Assembly (NCBI GenBank): GCA_031275645.1
Contig: JAISOL010000038.1
Span: 1 to 52,700 of the forward strand
From: Deltaproteobacteria bacterium
Lineage (GTDB): Bacteria > Desulfobacterota > Desulfovibrionia > Desulfovibrionales > Desulfovibrionaceae
Direction of reading: 5' to 3'
Length of the DNA: 52,700 nucleotides
Shown here: positions 8,376 to 17,608 of the stretch, piece by piece
Layout of the letters: the number at the start of each line of letters is the position of its first letter
Position numbering within the stretch: position 1 is the first letter of the stretch
Translations under genes and position numbers: made by a program
The notes under the pieces: model-generated
Told to the model about the DNA's origin: nothing
The model's database searches: none
What the model saw: only the letters and a program-made list of their open reading frames with translations

Positions 8376-11300
8376 TCAGTATTTCCGCTCAAGCAGGCTG
8401 GCGACGGATGCCGCCGCTTTTTCAAACTCCGCCGTCAGAATATACATAGCCGTTTCGTCCACGATGACGCGCAGCTTTACCGGCAGAGGCAGAGCCTGCA
8501 GGCGGGCCAAGGCCGCGTCCATAGCGCCTGCGTCCAGGGTTTCCAGCGCCGTCCGCAACTGTTCCAGGTATTCATCGACAGCCGGAGCGATGTCCCGCCC
8601 CTCGTCAGCCGCGGGTTCACTGTCCGGCGCGGAAGCCGCGCCGATGCGCGCCGCCAGGGAGGCAAGCTCCTCCCGGAACGCGGGCAGCTTTTCCCGGATC
8701 AGGGGCATATCGGCCTCGTTGCCCGCTTTCTCCAGCAGGGCGGCCTCTCTCGATAGCTCCTCGGCGCCGATATTGGCCAGAGCGCTTTTCGCCGCGTGAA
8801 CCTGCGTGATGAAGGCCTGCAGGGAAGTTTCGTCCGGATCTTCCGCTATCCGCGCGAGGCATGCCTCGGCATCCACACGGAACACTGCCAGCAGCTCCAG
8901 ATATAGATTATGGGAGCCGCCCACGCGGGCAACCCCGATGCCGACATCCAGGCCGGCGATTACCGGAAGCCGCGAGCCGGGCTGGACAAGGGAAGAAGCT
9001 GGCCCTTCACCGCGTTCATATTCAGGCGCCGGGCCCGCCGGGCCGGACGCGCGTCCAGAAGCGTCGCCAAGCGCCCCGCGGCGCTTTCCGGGGGGAAGCC
9101 ACTGCCTCAGCACGGCGTCCAGCTTGAGCGTGTTTATGGGCTTGCTGAGAAAATCGCTGAAACCGTTCTTCAGAAACATTTCCTTCATGCCGGACACGAC
9201 ATTGGCTGTCAGGACGACAATGGGCATGGTCCGGCAGCGCTCCTCGTCCATGTCCCTGATAGCGCGCGTAACCTCCACGCCGTCCATCTCGGGCATCATA
9301 TGGTCCATGAGCACGAGATCGAAGGGGCGCGCCCGCACCAGCTCCACAGCCTCGCGACCTACCAGGCAGGTGTACACGCGCATCTTGTAAGGGGCGAGCA
9401 AACCCTCGGCCACCAGCAGATTGCTCGGCAAATCGTCCACGACCAGCACATCGGCCTCCGGCGCCGTAAAACCGACGCGCGGCAGATCCGCGCGCGTTAA
9501 GGCGTCGGCGGGGATCGCCGGCGTTCCCCAATCCGCTACGGCCTGCGTCAGTACGGCCGTGAAGACGGAGCCTTTGCCGTATTCGCTACTGGCCGTGATA
9601 TCCCCGCCCATAGCCCGGCACAGACTGCCGGCTATGGTCAGACCGAGGCCCGTTCCTTCAATGTTCATATTTTTGTGGATATCAACCCGCTTGAAGCTTT
9701 TGAACAGTTCCGCCATATCTTCCTGGCGTATCCCGATCCCCGTATCAGCCACCTCAAAAGAAAGCCGCAGCCTGCCGTCCTCCTGCATCGCGCCGGAAAC
9801 GGTGAAAATTACGGAACCCTGACGGGTGTATTTGACGGCGTTGCTGAGGAGGTTCAACAGTATCTGTCTGACGCGGTTCACATCGCCGCGCAGCCTGTCG
9901 GGCAAAGCGGCGTCGATGCGCGTGCTGAAGGCAACGGGCTTGTCGGCGATCCTGAACCTGATGATGTCCTCCACGCTACGGATGAGGGCGCTGAAAGCGT
10001 ACTCTTCATTGGCGATATCCATCTTGCCCGCTTCAATTTTCGAGAAATCCAGAATATCGTTGATGAGGGCGAGCAGGCTGATTCCGGCCTGCTTCAGGTG
10101 ACGGACCTCATCCGCAGCCTCCGCGGGCAAATCGCGCCGGAGCAGCACTTCGGCGAGTCCGACGACGACGTTCATGGGTGTGCGTATCTCGTGGCTCATC
10201 CGGGATAGAAACTCGCTCTTCGCCTGGGAGGCGTCGCGAGCGATCTCGGCCTGCGCCGCCAGTTCCCTGATGAACCGCCTGTTGCGCCGCAAAAGCGTGA
10301 GCAGAAGCGCCGCGATCGCGACCAGCGTGACGGACAGCCCTATGAGATAGGGCTGCCGGACGCGCGCCCTCTCGGCATCATAATCGAACAGGCGGTAAAG
10401 CCACTGGTCGGCAATCCCTTTCGTGTCCACTGTTTTCTGCGCTTTGCTGATGATGGAGCAGAGGACTGTCTCGTTTATGTTCAGGCCGAAGGAGGATAAA
10501 TGGGAATCGTCAAAGAGGACGTTCACCTTGAAGCGGGATTTCCCGGATTGGCTCGTCATGCTCTGCATCCGGTAGCGACTGGCCATGACGAAATCAACTT
10601 CCCCTTTTTCCAGCGCCGTGAAGCACTTGTCCGTGGAATCAAAACGCACGATGCGCCGGTGCTTGGGGAAACGGCGGTTGAAGACCTCCTCGTAGGCGGT
10701 GCCCGTAGCGACGGCCACTGTCGAGTGGAGGATCCGGTTGACCTTGATGTACTCATGTTCCAAGCGGGAAATAAGGGCGAAATTGTCGGTACTGTACGGC
10801 GTATCCACCCAGAGGAAGCGCCCCTGGCGATCCCTGGTGGGAATCAGCTCCGAGATCAGCGCCACTTTCCCTTCCTCAAGCGCGCTGAGCAGTTCCGACC
10901 AAACCGCGTCCGGCGCGTTCGCGATGATAAAGGAAAGCCCGGAAAGATCGCTGATTTCGCGCAACACGTCAAGGGCTATGCCCTGCCACTGCCGTTCCGC
11001 CGTGTTATAGAAACTGAAGGGATAATTGTCGTATTCCACCGCGATGGGAATATTGCGCCCGCCACCGTGCGCGCGCAGGTAATTCTTTTCTTCCTCGTTG
11101 AGCTGCATGAAAAATTTGTGCTTGCGGTATTCATCCTCACCCTGGTCATAAAGTTCCGCCAGACTATAAAAGACATCGTCCTGATTCAGGTATTTCTGCA
11201 CGACGCTGATAACGGGAGCGAGTTCGGACTTGCCTGTGGAAAGGGAAACGGGCAGGTAAATCAGCGGGAAGTATTCCGTCGCCGTGATGTCTCCGTAAGC

Positions 11301-11993
11301 CTCAAAGGCCGCTTCAGCATGGCTCCCCGCGAAAAAAGCGTCAACGGCCCTGTTGCGCAGCAGGTCCGCGGCCTCGCCGTAATAGTCCACATAAGTGGCG
11401 ACAAAAGGAGCGTCTACGGTTTTACTGACATCGTGGACAATCCTGGAACCTTTAAGGAAGGCGAAACGCAATGTCCGCCGGGCCGCCAGTTCCGGCAAAT
11501 CCTCGCTGCCGGCCAGCCGGAAATACTTGACGAAGCGCTCGGCGACGGCGTCGGTCATGTGGTAGATTTCCCGGCTCTCGGGGGTTGCCGTCAAATCCCC
11601 GCTAAAATCGATCTCACCGGAAGCGAAACCGTCAACGAGCGTGTTCCATTCCACGATATCCGGCTTGAAGGGCACGCCGAACAAACCGCTCAGCCAGGCG
11701 CAGAACAGGCTGGAGAAACCGCCGATGCTCCCGTCGTCTCTGTGGAAAGACTCCGTGCTGTGAAGCATGGCTAAAGTGAAGCCTCCATAGCGCTTCTTCA
11801 GGGCCTCTATGGCGGCTACTTCGTCGCCCGTGACGCCGGGAATATCCGTGTATTTCGAAATACGGGGTTCGCCTGCGCCTGCGGGCAGATCGACGGCCAC
11901 AAGCCCGCACAGCAGACAGGCCAGGAGGAGGGATAGGATGTATTTGCGGCTCAGATATGGCCCCTCACTTGAGGATTCCGCTTGTCCGATCAA
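8376..11993 (-). CDS. Hybrid sensor histidine kinase with two SBP_bac_3-like periplasmic regions, HisKA, HATPase_c, receiver and Hpt domains (BvgS/EvgS-like layout)
   Basis: Signal/TM N-terminus; two extracytoplasmic substrate-binding-like stretches; TM segment (PYLIGLSVTLVAIAALLLTLL); H-box SHEIRTPMN; GTGLGL; receiver VLVVDDLPSN...DLVLMDHMMPEMDG; Hpt-like HAAKSALANIGAEEL. Confidence 0.92.
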   Translation of the reverse strand: MIGQAESSSEGPYLSRKYILSLLLACLLCGLVAVDLPAGAGEPRISKYTDIPGVTGDEVAAIEALKKRYGGFTLAMLHSTESFHRDDGSIGGFSSLFCAWLSGLFGVPFKPDIVEWNTLVDGFASGEIDFSGDLTATPESREIYHMTDAVAERFVKYFRLAGSEDLPELAARRTLRFAFLKGSRIVHDVSKTVDAPFVATYVDYYGEAADLLRNRAVDAFFAGSHAEAAFEAYGDITATEYFPLIYLPVSLSTGKSELAPVISVVQKYLNQDDVFYSLAELYDQGEDEYRKHKFFMQLNEEEKNYLRAHGGGRNIPIAVEYDNYPFSFYNTAERQWQGIALDVLREISDLSGLSFIIANAPDAVWSELLSALEEGKVALISELIPTRDRQGRFLWVDTPYSTDNFALISRLEHEYIKVNRILHSTVAVATGTAYEEVFNRRFPKHRRIVRFDSTDKCFTALEKGEVDFVMASRYRMQSMTSQSGKSRFKVNVLFDDSHLSSFGLNINETVLCSIISKAQKTVDTKGIADQWLYRLFDYDAERARVRQPYLIGLSVTLVAIAALLLTLLRRNRRFIRELAAQAEIARDASQAKSEFLSRMSHEIRTPMNVVVGLAEVLLRRDLPAEAADEVRHLKQAGISLLALINDILDFSKIEAGKMDIANEEYAFSALIRSVEDIIRFRIADKPVAFSTRIDAALPDRLRGDVNRVRQILLNLLSNAVKYTRQGSVIFTVSGAMQEDGRLRLSFEVADTGIGIRQEDMAELFKSFKRVDIHKNMNIEGTGLGLTIAGSLCRAMGGDITASSEYGKGSVFTAVLTQAVADWGTPAIPADALTRADLPRVGFTAPEADVLVVDDLPSNLLVAEGLLAPYKMRVYTCLVGREAVELVRARPFDLVLMDHMMPEMDGVEVTRAIRDMDEERCRTMPIVVLTANVVSGMKEMFLKNGFSDFLSKPINTLKLDAVLRQWLPPGKRRGALGDASGRASGPAGPAPEYERGEGPASSLVQPGSRLPVIAGLDVGIGVARVGGSHNLYLELLAVFRVDAEACLARIAEDPDETSLQAFITQVHAAKSALANIGAEELSREAALLEKAGNEADMPLIREKLPAFREELASLAARIGAASAPDSEPAADEGRDIAPAVDEYLEQLRTALETLDAGAMDAALARLQALPLPVKLRVIVDETAMYILTAEFEKAAASVASLLERKY

Positions 11994-12070
11994 TCAGGCT
12001 CTCTGACCTTTTCCTCCAAAAACAGCTTTCCGTCAAGGTAATTTGCCGGGAACTCCGAAGACCGCGCGGC

Positions 12071-12448
12071 TCAGCCCATATTTTTCGCGCCTAAACGCCA
12101 AACAAAAAATCGGGCATCGTCATGGCCTTGCGCCGCCGCTCTGGCATACCAGTATACAGCCTTCTCTTCATTCTGGACAATACCAAACCCGCAACTGTAT
12201 GCTATACCAAGATTAAACTGCGCCTCGGCATCCCCCTGTTCCGCCTCCTTTCTCCACAATCCCACCACTCTGGCGTCGTCCCAGTCAAGACCGCCTTCTT
12301 CCGCGCGATCATCGGAACCGGAATTCAACCGCTCTCCGGCATCAACGCCTGCCGCCGCTCTTTCCAGGCCCGGATCGTCAAGCATTTTCAGGCTTCCCTT
12401 TCCGCTATCTTTGTCTTCCGCTTTTCCGCCCGCGCTCCGCGCATGCAA
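12071..12448 (-). CDS. Short Sel1-like repeat protein
   Basis: EAEQGDAEAQFNLGIAYSCGFGIVQNEEKAVYWYARAAAQGHDDARF matches the Sel1-repeat pattern; the N-terminal part is low-complexity. Confidence 0.7.
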   Translation of the reverse strand: MHARSAGGKAEDKDSGKGSLKMLDDPGLERAAAGVDAGERLNSGSDDRAEEGGLDWDDARVVGLWRKEAEQGDAEAQFNLGIAYSCGFGIVQNEEKAVYWYARAAAQGHDDARFFVWRLGAKNMG

Positions 12449-12547
12449 TCCGCGCTTGAGGCACGCCTCTCAGAGAGGAGACCAGATAAAAGCAGCTATG
12501 TAGGGCACAGTACCAGATTTACCCGGTTTGAGACTAATATATACGGC

Positions 12548-12565
12548 GTTTACACCTATGTAAAC
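12548..12565. promoter_or_regulatory. Perfect palindrome GTTTACA-CCTA-TGTAAAC, candidate XRE operator
   Basis: 7-bp arms read directly, in an AT-rich gap between the divergent Sel1-like and XRE genes. Confidence 0.55.
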
Positions 12566-12693
12566 ATATAAAAATGGTCAACTTGAACAAAATTTTCAGA
12601 TAGAAGAAAAATAGGCGGGTTTTGCGGAACGCGAAACGGGCGCGGGAGAAATAAAGCCTACGGCGATTCGCGCCTGAGCAGCAGGAGAATTTA

Positions 12694-13011
12694 ATGTTTG
12701 ACCCCAAAAAATTGGGAAGACGCCTCAAGAGCCTGAGGCTGAAAAAAGGGCTTTCTCAGGATAAACTGGGGGAACTGGCCGGATTAAACGGAAAATTTCT
12801 GGGCGAGGTGGAACGGGGAAATGCGAACATTTCCATCCTTAACCTCTCCAAGCTGGCCGACGGGCTCGGCGTTACCCTGCTGGATATTCTGGCGGTCAAC
12901 CATGAGCAGAACAGGAGCGAACTCATCAGCGACCTGCGCCAACTGATCGAGAACGCTGACGATCAGCAGCTGAAAATCATCCACCGCCTGATCGAGGCCG
13001 TCACCCGCTGA
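12694..13011 (+). CDS. XRE-family helix-turn-helix transcriptional regulator
   Basis: LGRRLKSLRLKKGLSQDKLGELAGLNGKFLGEVERGNANISILNLSKLADGLGV is a classic HTH_3. Confidence 0.94.
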   Translation: MFDPKKLGRRLKSLRLKKGLSQDKLGELAGLNGKFLGEVERGNANISILNLSKLADGLGVTLLDILAVNHEQNRSELISDLRQLIENADDQQLKIIHRLIEAVTR

Positions 13012-13014
13012 GGG

Positions 13015-14100
13015 TCAATCCGCTTTAAAACGCGGCACCTTGCGCAACCAGCCCTCCGGGGCCGGAACAAGCCCGGTCTGCATTCCGGAATAAAGCTCGT
13101 AAAGGGCACGGCTGTGCCGGCCTATTTTTCCGTCACCAACGGTAAGGGAGGAACCGTCTTCCAGCAGATAGCGGTTCACCGGGCTGACCACGGCGGCGGT
13201 GCCGAAACCGCCGGCCTCAATAATCCTGCCGGACTTGATGTCCGCAATGAAATCCTTAAGGGGGATTTTTTCCTGACGCGCCTTGAACCTGCCCTGGCCG
13301 GCCAGTTCCAGCACGGATACGGAAGTGATGGAACGCAGTACGCTATCGTCAAAGCGCGGGATAACGAAGGTGCCGTCGTCGAGCACATGAAAATGATTCA
13401 TGGTGCCCACTTCCTCCAGGTAGGTATTGGAGGCGTCCAGATAAAGCACCTGATCCGCCCCCGCATCCACGGCGTGTTTGGCCGGACGCAGGGAGGCGGC
13501 GTAGTTGCCGGCGGCCTTGGATGTGCCTGTGCCGCCGGACACGGCCCTGTGATATTTTTCCGTAATCAGCAGGGTGATGGCTTCATTGAAACCTCCGGCG
13601 TAATAGGGGCCGGAAGGGGAAAGCATGATACAGAAAATATAGGTCTTGCTGGGTTTTACCCCGAGCATATCCTGGGTGGCGAACATAAAGGGACGGATAT
13701 AAAGGGAGGATTCCGGCTTGCCCGGGCACCAGTCCCTTTCCAGGTCTATAAGGCGCATCAGCCCTTCCAGTTGCAGATCCTCCGGCACTTCCGGCATCAT
13801 AAGAATGGAAGCGGAGTGATTGAGGCGCTTCATGTTTTCATCAAAACGCCAGATATAAACCTCTCCGTCCGTATGCTTGAAAGCCTTGGCCCCTTCAAAC
13901 AGGGTCTGCCCGTAGTGCAGACAGGCCGCACCCGGAGCCAGGGAAAAGGGGCTGTAAGGCACAATGCGGGGATCGTGCCAGGCGCCGCCGCGATAATCGG
14001 CCACAAACATATGATCGGTGCGGATCTCGCCAAAAGTGTCCACTGTGGCGGGCGGAGTCTGCCGACGTTCCACGGGCAAAGGCGCATAAGAAATATTCAT
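13015..14100 (-). CDS. ilvE: Branched-chain amino acid aminotransferase, copy 1
   Basis: YGQTLFEGAKAF, RPFMFATQ, YLDASNTYLEEVGTMNHF, GFGTAAVVSPV; class IV PLP aminotransferase. Confidence 0.93.
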   Translation of the reverse strand: MNISYAPLPVERRQTPPATVDTFGEIRTDHMFVADYRGGAWHDPRIVPYSPFSLAPGAACLHYGQTLFEGAKAFKHTDGEVYIWRFDENMKRLNHSASILMMPEVPEDLQLEGLMRLIDLERDWCPGKPESSLYIRPFMFATQDMLGVKPSKTYIFCIMLSPSGPYYAGGFNEAITLLITEKYHRAVSGGTGTSKAAGNYAASLRPAKHAVDAGADQVLYLDASNTYLEEVGTMNHFHVLDDGTFVIPRFDDSVLRSITSVSVLELAGQGRFKARQEKIPLKDFIADIKSGRIIEAGGFGTAAVVSPVNRYLLEDGSSLTVGDGKIGRHSRALYELYSGMQTGLVPAPEGWLRKVPRFKAD

Positions 14101-14127
14101 ACCATGTCTCCTGCTGTTAAGAAGAGA

Positions 14128-14156
14128 TACCTACCCAAAAATGACAACTCAGACAA
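14128..14156 (-). promoter_or_regulatory. Putative sigma70-like promoter of ilvE copy 1 (TTGTCT-N17-TAGGTA on minus strand)
   Basis: Hexamers and 17-bp spacing read directly; the same arrangement is present upstream of copy 2. Confidence 0.45.
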
Positions 14157-14177
14157 GCTGAAAATAAAATCCGTCAG

Positions 14178-15260
14178 TTATTTTTCGTAAGACGGAACCC
14201 GGCGCAGCCAGCCCTCCGGGGCCGGGACGGAACCGAACTGCATCCTGGAATAAAGCTCGTAAAGGTCGCGGCTGTGCCGGCCGATTTTTCCGTCGCCCAC
14301 AATAAGGGAAGATCCGTCCTCAAAGAGATAGCGGTTCACCGGACTGATCACGGCGGCGGTGCCCAAGCCGCCGGCCTCGATGATTTCGCCGCTCCTGAGT
14401 CCTTCCACAAAATTCTTCAGGGCTATTTTTTCCTGACGGGCCCTGAGCCTGCCCTGAGCGGCCAATTCCAGCACGGATAGGGAAGTTATGGAGCGCAGCA
14501 CGCTGTCGTTGAATTGCGGTATGACAAAGGTGCCGTCCGCAAGCACATGGAAGTGGTTCATGGAACCGGCTTCCTCCAGGTAAGTATTGGAAGCGTCCAG
14601 ATAAAGCACCTGCTCCGCGCCCGCATTCGCGGCGTGCCCGGCCGGGCGCAGGGAGGCGGCATAGTTGCCGGCGCATTTGGCGGTTCCGGTACCGCCCGAA
14701 ACCGCCCGGTGGTACCTGCCGGTAATCAGCAGGGTAATGGCCTTGTCGAATCCTCCGGCGTAATAAGGGCCGGAGGGGGAGAGCATGATACAGAAAATAT
14801 AAGTCTTGCTCGGCTTTACCGCAAGCATGTCCTGGACGGCGAACATCAGGGGGCGGATGTAGAGCGAGCATTCGGGCTTTTCCGGACACCAGCCGCGTTC
14901 CAGGTCTATAAGACGCAAAAGTCCTTCCAGTTGCAGTTCCTCGGGCACTTCCGGCATCATGAGAACAGAAGCGGAATGATTAAGACGTTTCATATTTTCG
15001 TCAAAGCGCCAGACATAGACTTCTCCGTCCGCATGCCTGAAAGCCTTGGCCCCTTCAAACAAGGTCTGCCCGTAGTGCAGGCAGGCCGCGCCCGGAGGCA
15101 GAGCAAAAGGGCCGTAAGGCGTAATGCGGGGATCACGCCAGGCGCCGTCGCGGTAATCGGCCACAAACATATGATCTGTACGGATTTTTCCGAAAGTTTC
15201 CACTTTCGGGGGGGGAGTCCGCCTGCGCTCCGGCGGCAGCGCGTTATAAGAAATTTCCAT
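14178..15260 (-). CDS. ilvE: Branched-chain amino acid aminotransferase, copy 2
   Basis: Start trimmed to MEISYNALPPERRRTPP, which aligns with copy 1 (MNISYAPLPVERRQTPP); the two proteins are near-identical over most of their length by eye. Confidence 0.93.
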   Translation of the reverse strand: MEISYNALPPERRRTPPPKVETFGKIRTDHMFVADYRDGAWRDPRITPYGPFALPPGAACLHYGQTLFEGAKAFRHADGEVYVWRFDENMKRLNHSASVLMMPEVPEELQLEGLLRLIDLERGWCPEKPECSLYIRPLMFAVQDMLAVKPSKTYIFCIMLSPSGPYYAGGFDKAITLLITGRYHRAVSGGTGTAKCAGNYAASLRPAGHAANAGAEQVLYLDASNTYLEEAGSMNHFHVLADGTFVIPQFNDSVLRSITSLSVLELAAQGRLRARQEKIALKNFVEGLRSGEIIEAGGLGTAAVISPVNRYLFEDGSSLIVGDGKIGRHSRDLYELYSRMQFGSVPAPEGWLRRVPSYEK

Positions 15261-15288
15261 TTTGTCAGGTATCCTCTGTCGAGGGGGA

Positions 15289-15317
15289 TACCTACTTAAA
15301 AATAAGGACTCTGGCAA
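15289..15317 (-). promoter_or_regulatory. Putative sigma70-like promoter of ilvE copy 2 (TTGCCA-N17-TAGGTA on minus strand)
   Basis: Hexamers and 17-bp spacing read directly; parallels the copy 1 upstream region. Confidence 0.45.
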
Positions 15318-15345
15318 GACGAAAATAGTCCTCTCCCGTGGAAAC

Positions 15346-16512
15346 TCATTCCCCGGAAGAGCGGGAAAGCGCGGAACAGCGCAGCTCCCGCAGATGCAGG
15401 CCTGACTTTTCGCCCAAGTTCTCCCAGTGTGGGGGCAGACGCACCTCCAGTATGCGCTTGAGTTCGGTTCCGGCCAGTTCCAGAAGACCGGAAAGGCCGG
15501 AGTCAGCCTGAGCCAGCAGAAACAAAGGCTCAAGCAGCCCCTTGGCCTGCGCTTCAGTGAGCACGTCCACTCTGGTGGATGGGCGCAAACGCCTGTACAT
15601 GCCCGCCTTCATGTGCAGTTTGGCGGCCAGCGCTCCGGCCCCGCGCAATCTGGCCGGCAGACGCAGGCGGGAGGCCAGGGCCGCGGCCGCCTGGATGCCG
15701 CGTATCTCGTGCTGATAGTGATGCGGCAGCATATCTCCGGGAGTGCTCGCTTTGCCCAGATCGTGGCATAGGGCCATCCAGACCGTGGCCTGAACCAATT
15801 CCTCAGCCTTGCGGGCCGTGATGTCGGGCCGCAGGGCCAGCCAGACCGAAAATTCCCTGGCGGCGCGGTCCATAATCTGGGCCAGGTGCTCCAGCACGCT
15901 GGAATTATGGTATTCCGGCGGACCGGCCGGCACCCGCCCGGAGCCGGACAACTCTTTAAACCAGTATCTCAGGGCGCGGCCTCTTTCCAGCACGCGCAAA
16001 AAATTTCCAGGCCGCGGAGCTTTCAGGGCTTTCAAACATTCCTGTCCCACTCTTTCGGCTGATATGCGGATAAAAGTTTCCCGCGCGGCGGCTTCAGCCA
16101 TTAAATCCAGACAGGCCGCTCCGGGCTTGAAATCAGGAAATACCGAGCAAAATCTGGCCGCGCGAAACACCCGCAGGGGATCCAGGCTGAAACCGGCGGG
16201 CGAGGCCGGATTGAGACGCTTAGCCTGCAAATCCGACAGAGCTTCAGGGTGCATGTGCAACACGCCGTCTTCACCCAACAGAAAGGCGTTGACTGTGAAA
16301 TCCCGCGCCAGAAGATTGGCTTCTATGCCCTCGCCCAGAGGCGTGTATTCATGCCCGCCCAACATATAGATCGCGTTCCTGCCGAGCTTGCGCGCTCCGG
16401 GATTAAGGGCCAGAAAATTCTCCTCCGTTCCGGTAAAGACATAATCCAAATCCTGCGGCTTCCCGCCCAAAAACAGATTGCGCACCGCCCCCCCCGCCAG
16501 ATAATATTTCAT
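15346..16512 (-). CDS. cca: tRNA nucleotidyltransferase / poly(A) polymerase-family protein with HD domain (CCA-adding enzyme-like)
   Basis: MKYYLAGGAVRNLFLGGKPQDLDYVF nucleotidyltransferase motif; RDFTVNAF; DPLRVFRAARF; HD-domain-like LCHDLGK. Start trimmed from 16602. Confidence 0.85.
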   Translation of the reverse strand: MKYYLAGGAVRNLFLGGKPQDLDYVFTGTEENFLALNPGARKLGRNAIYMLGGHEYTPLGEGIEANLLARDFTVNAFLLGEDGVLHMHPEALSDLQAKRLNPASPAGFSLDPLRVFRAARFCSVFPDFKPGAACLDLMAEAAARETFIRISAERVGQECLKALKAPRPGNFLRVLERGRALRYWFKELSGSGRVPAGPPEYHNSSVLEHLAQIMDRAAREFSVWLALRPDITARKAEELVQATVWMALCHDLGKASTPGDMLPHHYQHEIRGIQAAAALASRLRLPARLRGAGALAAKLHMKAGMYRRLRPSTRVDVLTEAQAKGLLEPLFLLAQADSGLSGLLELAGTELKRILEVRLPPHWENLGEKSGLHLRELRCSALSRSSGE

Positions 16513-16650
16513 TCTGGAACTGTAACAGAAGCCTCCCTCCCTGCCAAACTGTTTCCCGCAAGGTATGGGGAACAGCCTGAAACGGCACCGGGAAGACTCC
16601 ATTCGCCCGGAGAGGTCATCCGGCTGATGGAGCCGGCTGTGGGTTGAGAC

Positions 16651-17601
16651 ATGAGCGAAGCAACGGGAAATATATTTCTTCTGCGCTCTGGATTCGGAAA
16701 GGAAGCCGAAACCTTTACTCCGGAGGACGAAGCCGCCGTATCCTCCTTTATCCCGCCGGCGCGCCCCTGGAAGGGACCGGACGGGGCGGACGGCCTGCGC
16801 CTGGAGGTTAAAGGCGGTACAGACACCTTTATCTGCTCCCTGTGTCCCTCAAGCTTTGATCCGGCCTGGAGTCTGCATGCTCTGGGCCTGCTGCCGGACT
16901 GGGGGGCGGCGCTGGCCCTGCGGCAGTCGGCCGGGCGCGGACAACTGCGCCGGAGCTGGTCTTCTCCCTTGGGGAATCTGCACGTGAGTTTCAAACTCCC
17001 GGCAAGCGGTCTCTTTTCCTCCTCCTCCGCCACCGTGCTTCTGGCCCTGCTTCTCAGCGAGGCTTTCGAGACTCTGGGGCTTCACCTCCGGCTCAAATGG
17101 CCGAATGATCTCGTCCTGCTCACGGATCGCGGATACGCAAAGCTTGGCGGAATGCTTCTGGAGGAAAAAAACGGCGCGCGCATAGCCGGCCTGGGCGTAA
17201 ACTGCCTCCATATGCCCGAAAACGCCCTGCTGCGCGAGGAGGCCGCCCTTCCCCCGGCCGTTCTGCCGAAAAATTTCGCTCCGCGCGCCCCTGTAACCCT
17301 CTGGCTTGAACTTGTAAAAAAAATAAAGGAGATTTATAATGAAAGATTCAAGGATACTCAGCACTCGGACTTACTCCGCCTGGCCGAACGACGTCTGCTC
17401 TGGCGCGGCGAGGAAGTTCGTATAGACGACCCTTCCGCGCCGGTTCTGACCGGAATTCCGGTCGGCCTCTCGGAAGAGGGCGGGCTTTTGCTGCGTATAA
17501 AAAACAACGCCGGGGGAGAAGACATTTACGAACTCGTATCCGGAGGCATCGCGCGTATGGATTCCGGATACCGCCAAAAACGGCCACACGCTGAAGAGTA
17601 A
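16651..17601 (+). CDS. birA: Biotin--protein ligase (BirA/LplA-like catalytic domain)
   Basis: RQSAGRGQLRRSWSSPLGNLHVSF, LKWPNDLVL, KLGGMLLEEKNGARIAGLGVNC. Confidence 0.9.
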   Translation: MSEATGNIFLLRSGFGKEAETFTPEDEAAVSSFIPPARPWKGPDGADGLRLEVKGGTDTFICSLCPSSFDPAWSLHALGLLPDWGAALALRQSAGRGQLRRSWSSPLGNLHVSFKLPASGLFSSSSATVLLALLLSEAFETLGLHLRLKWPNDLVLLTDRGYAKLGGMLLEEKNGARIAGLGVNCLHMPENALLREEAALPPAVLPKNFAPRAPVTLWLELVKKIKEIYNERFKDTQHSDLLRLAERRLLWRGEEVRIDDPSAPVLTGIPVGLSEEGGLLLRIKNNAGGEDIYELVSGGIARMDSGYRQKRPHAEE

Positions 17602-17608
17602 AGGGACT

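Noticed and set aside
10500-11774. Plus-strand 424-aa ORF
   Set aside because: Antisense to the sensor kinase; shadow ORF.
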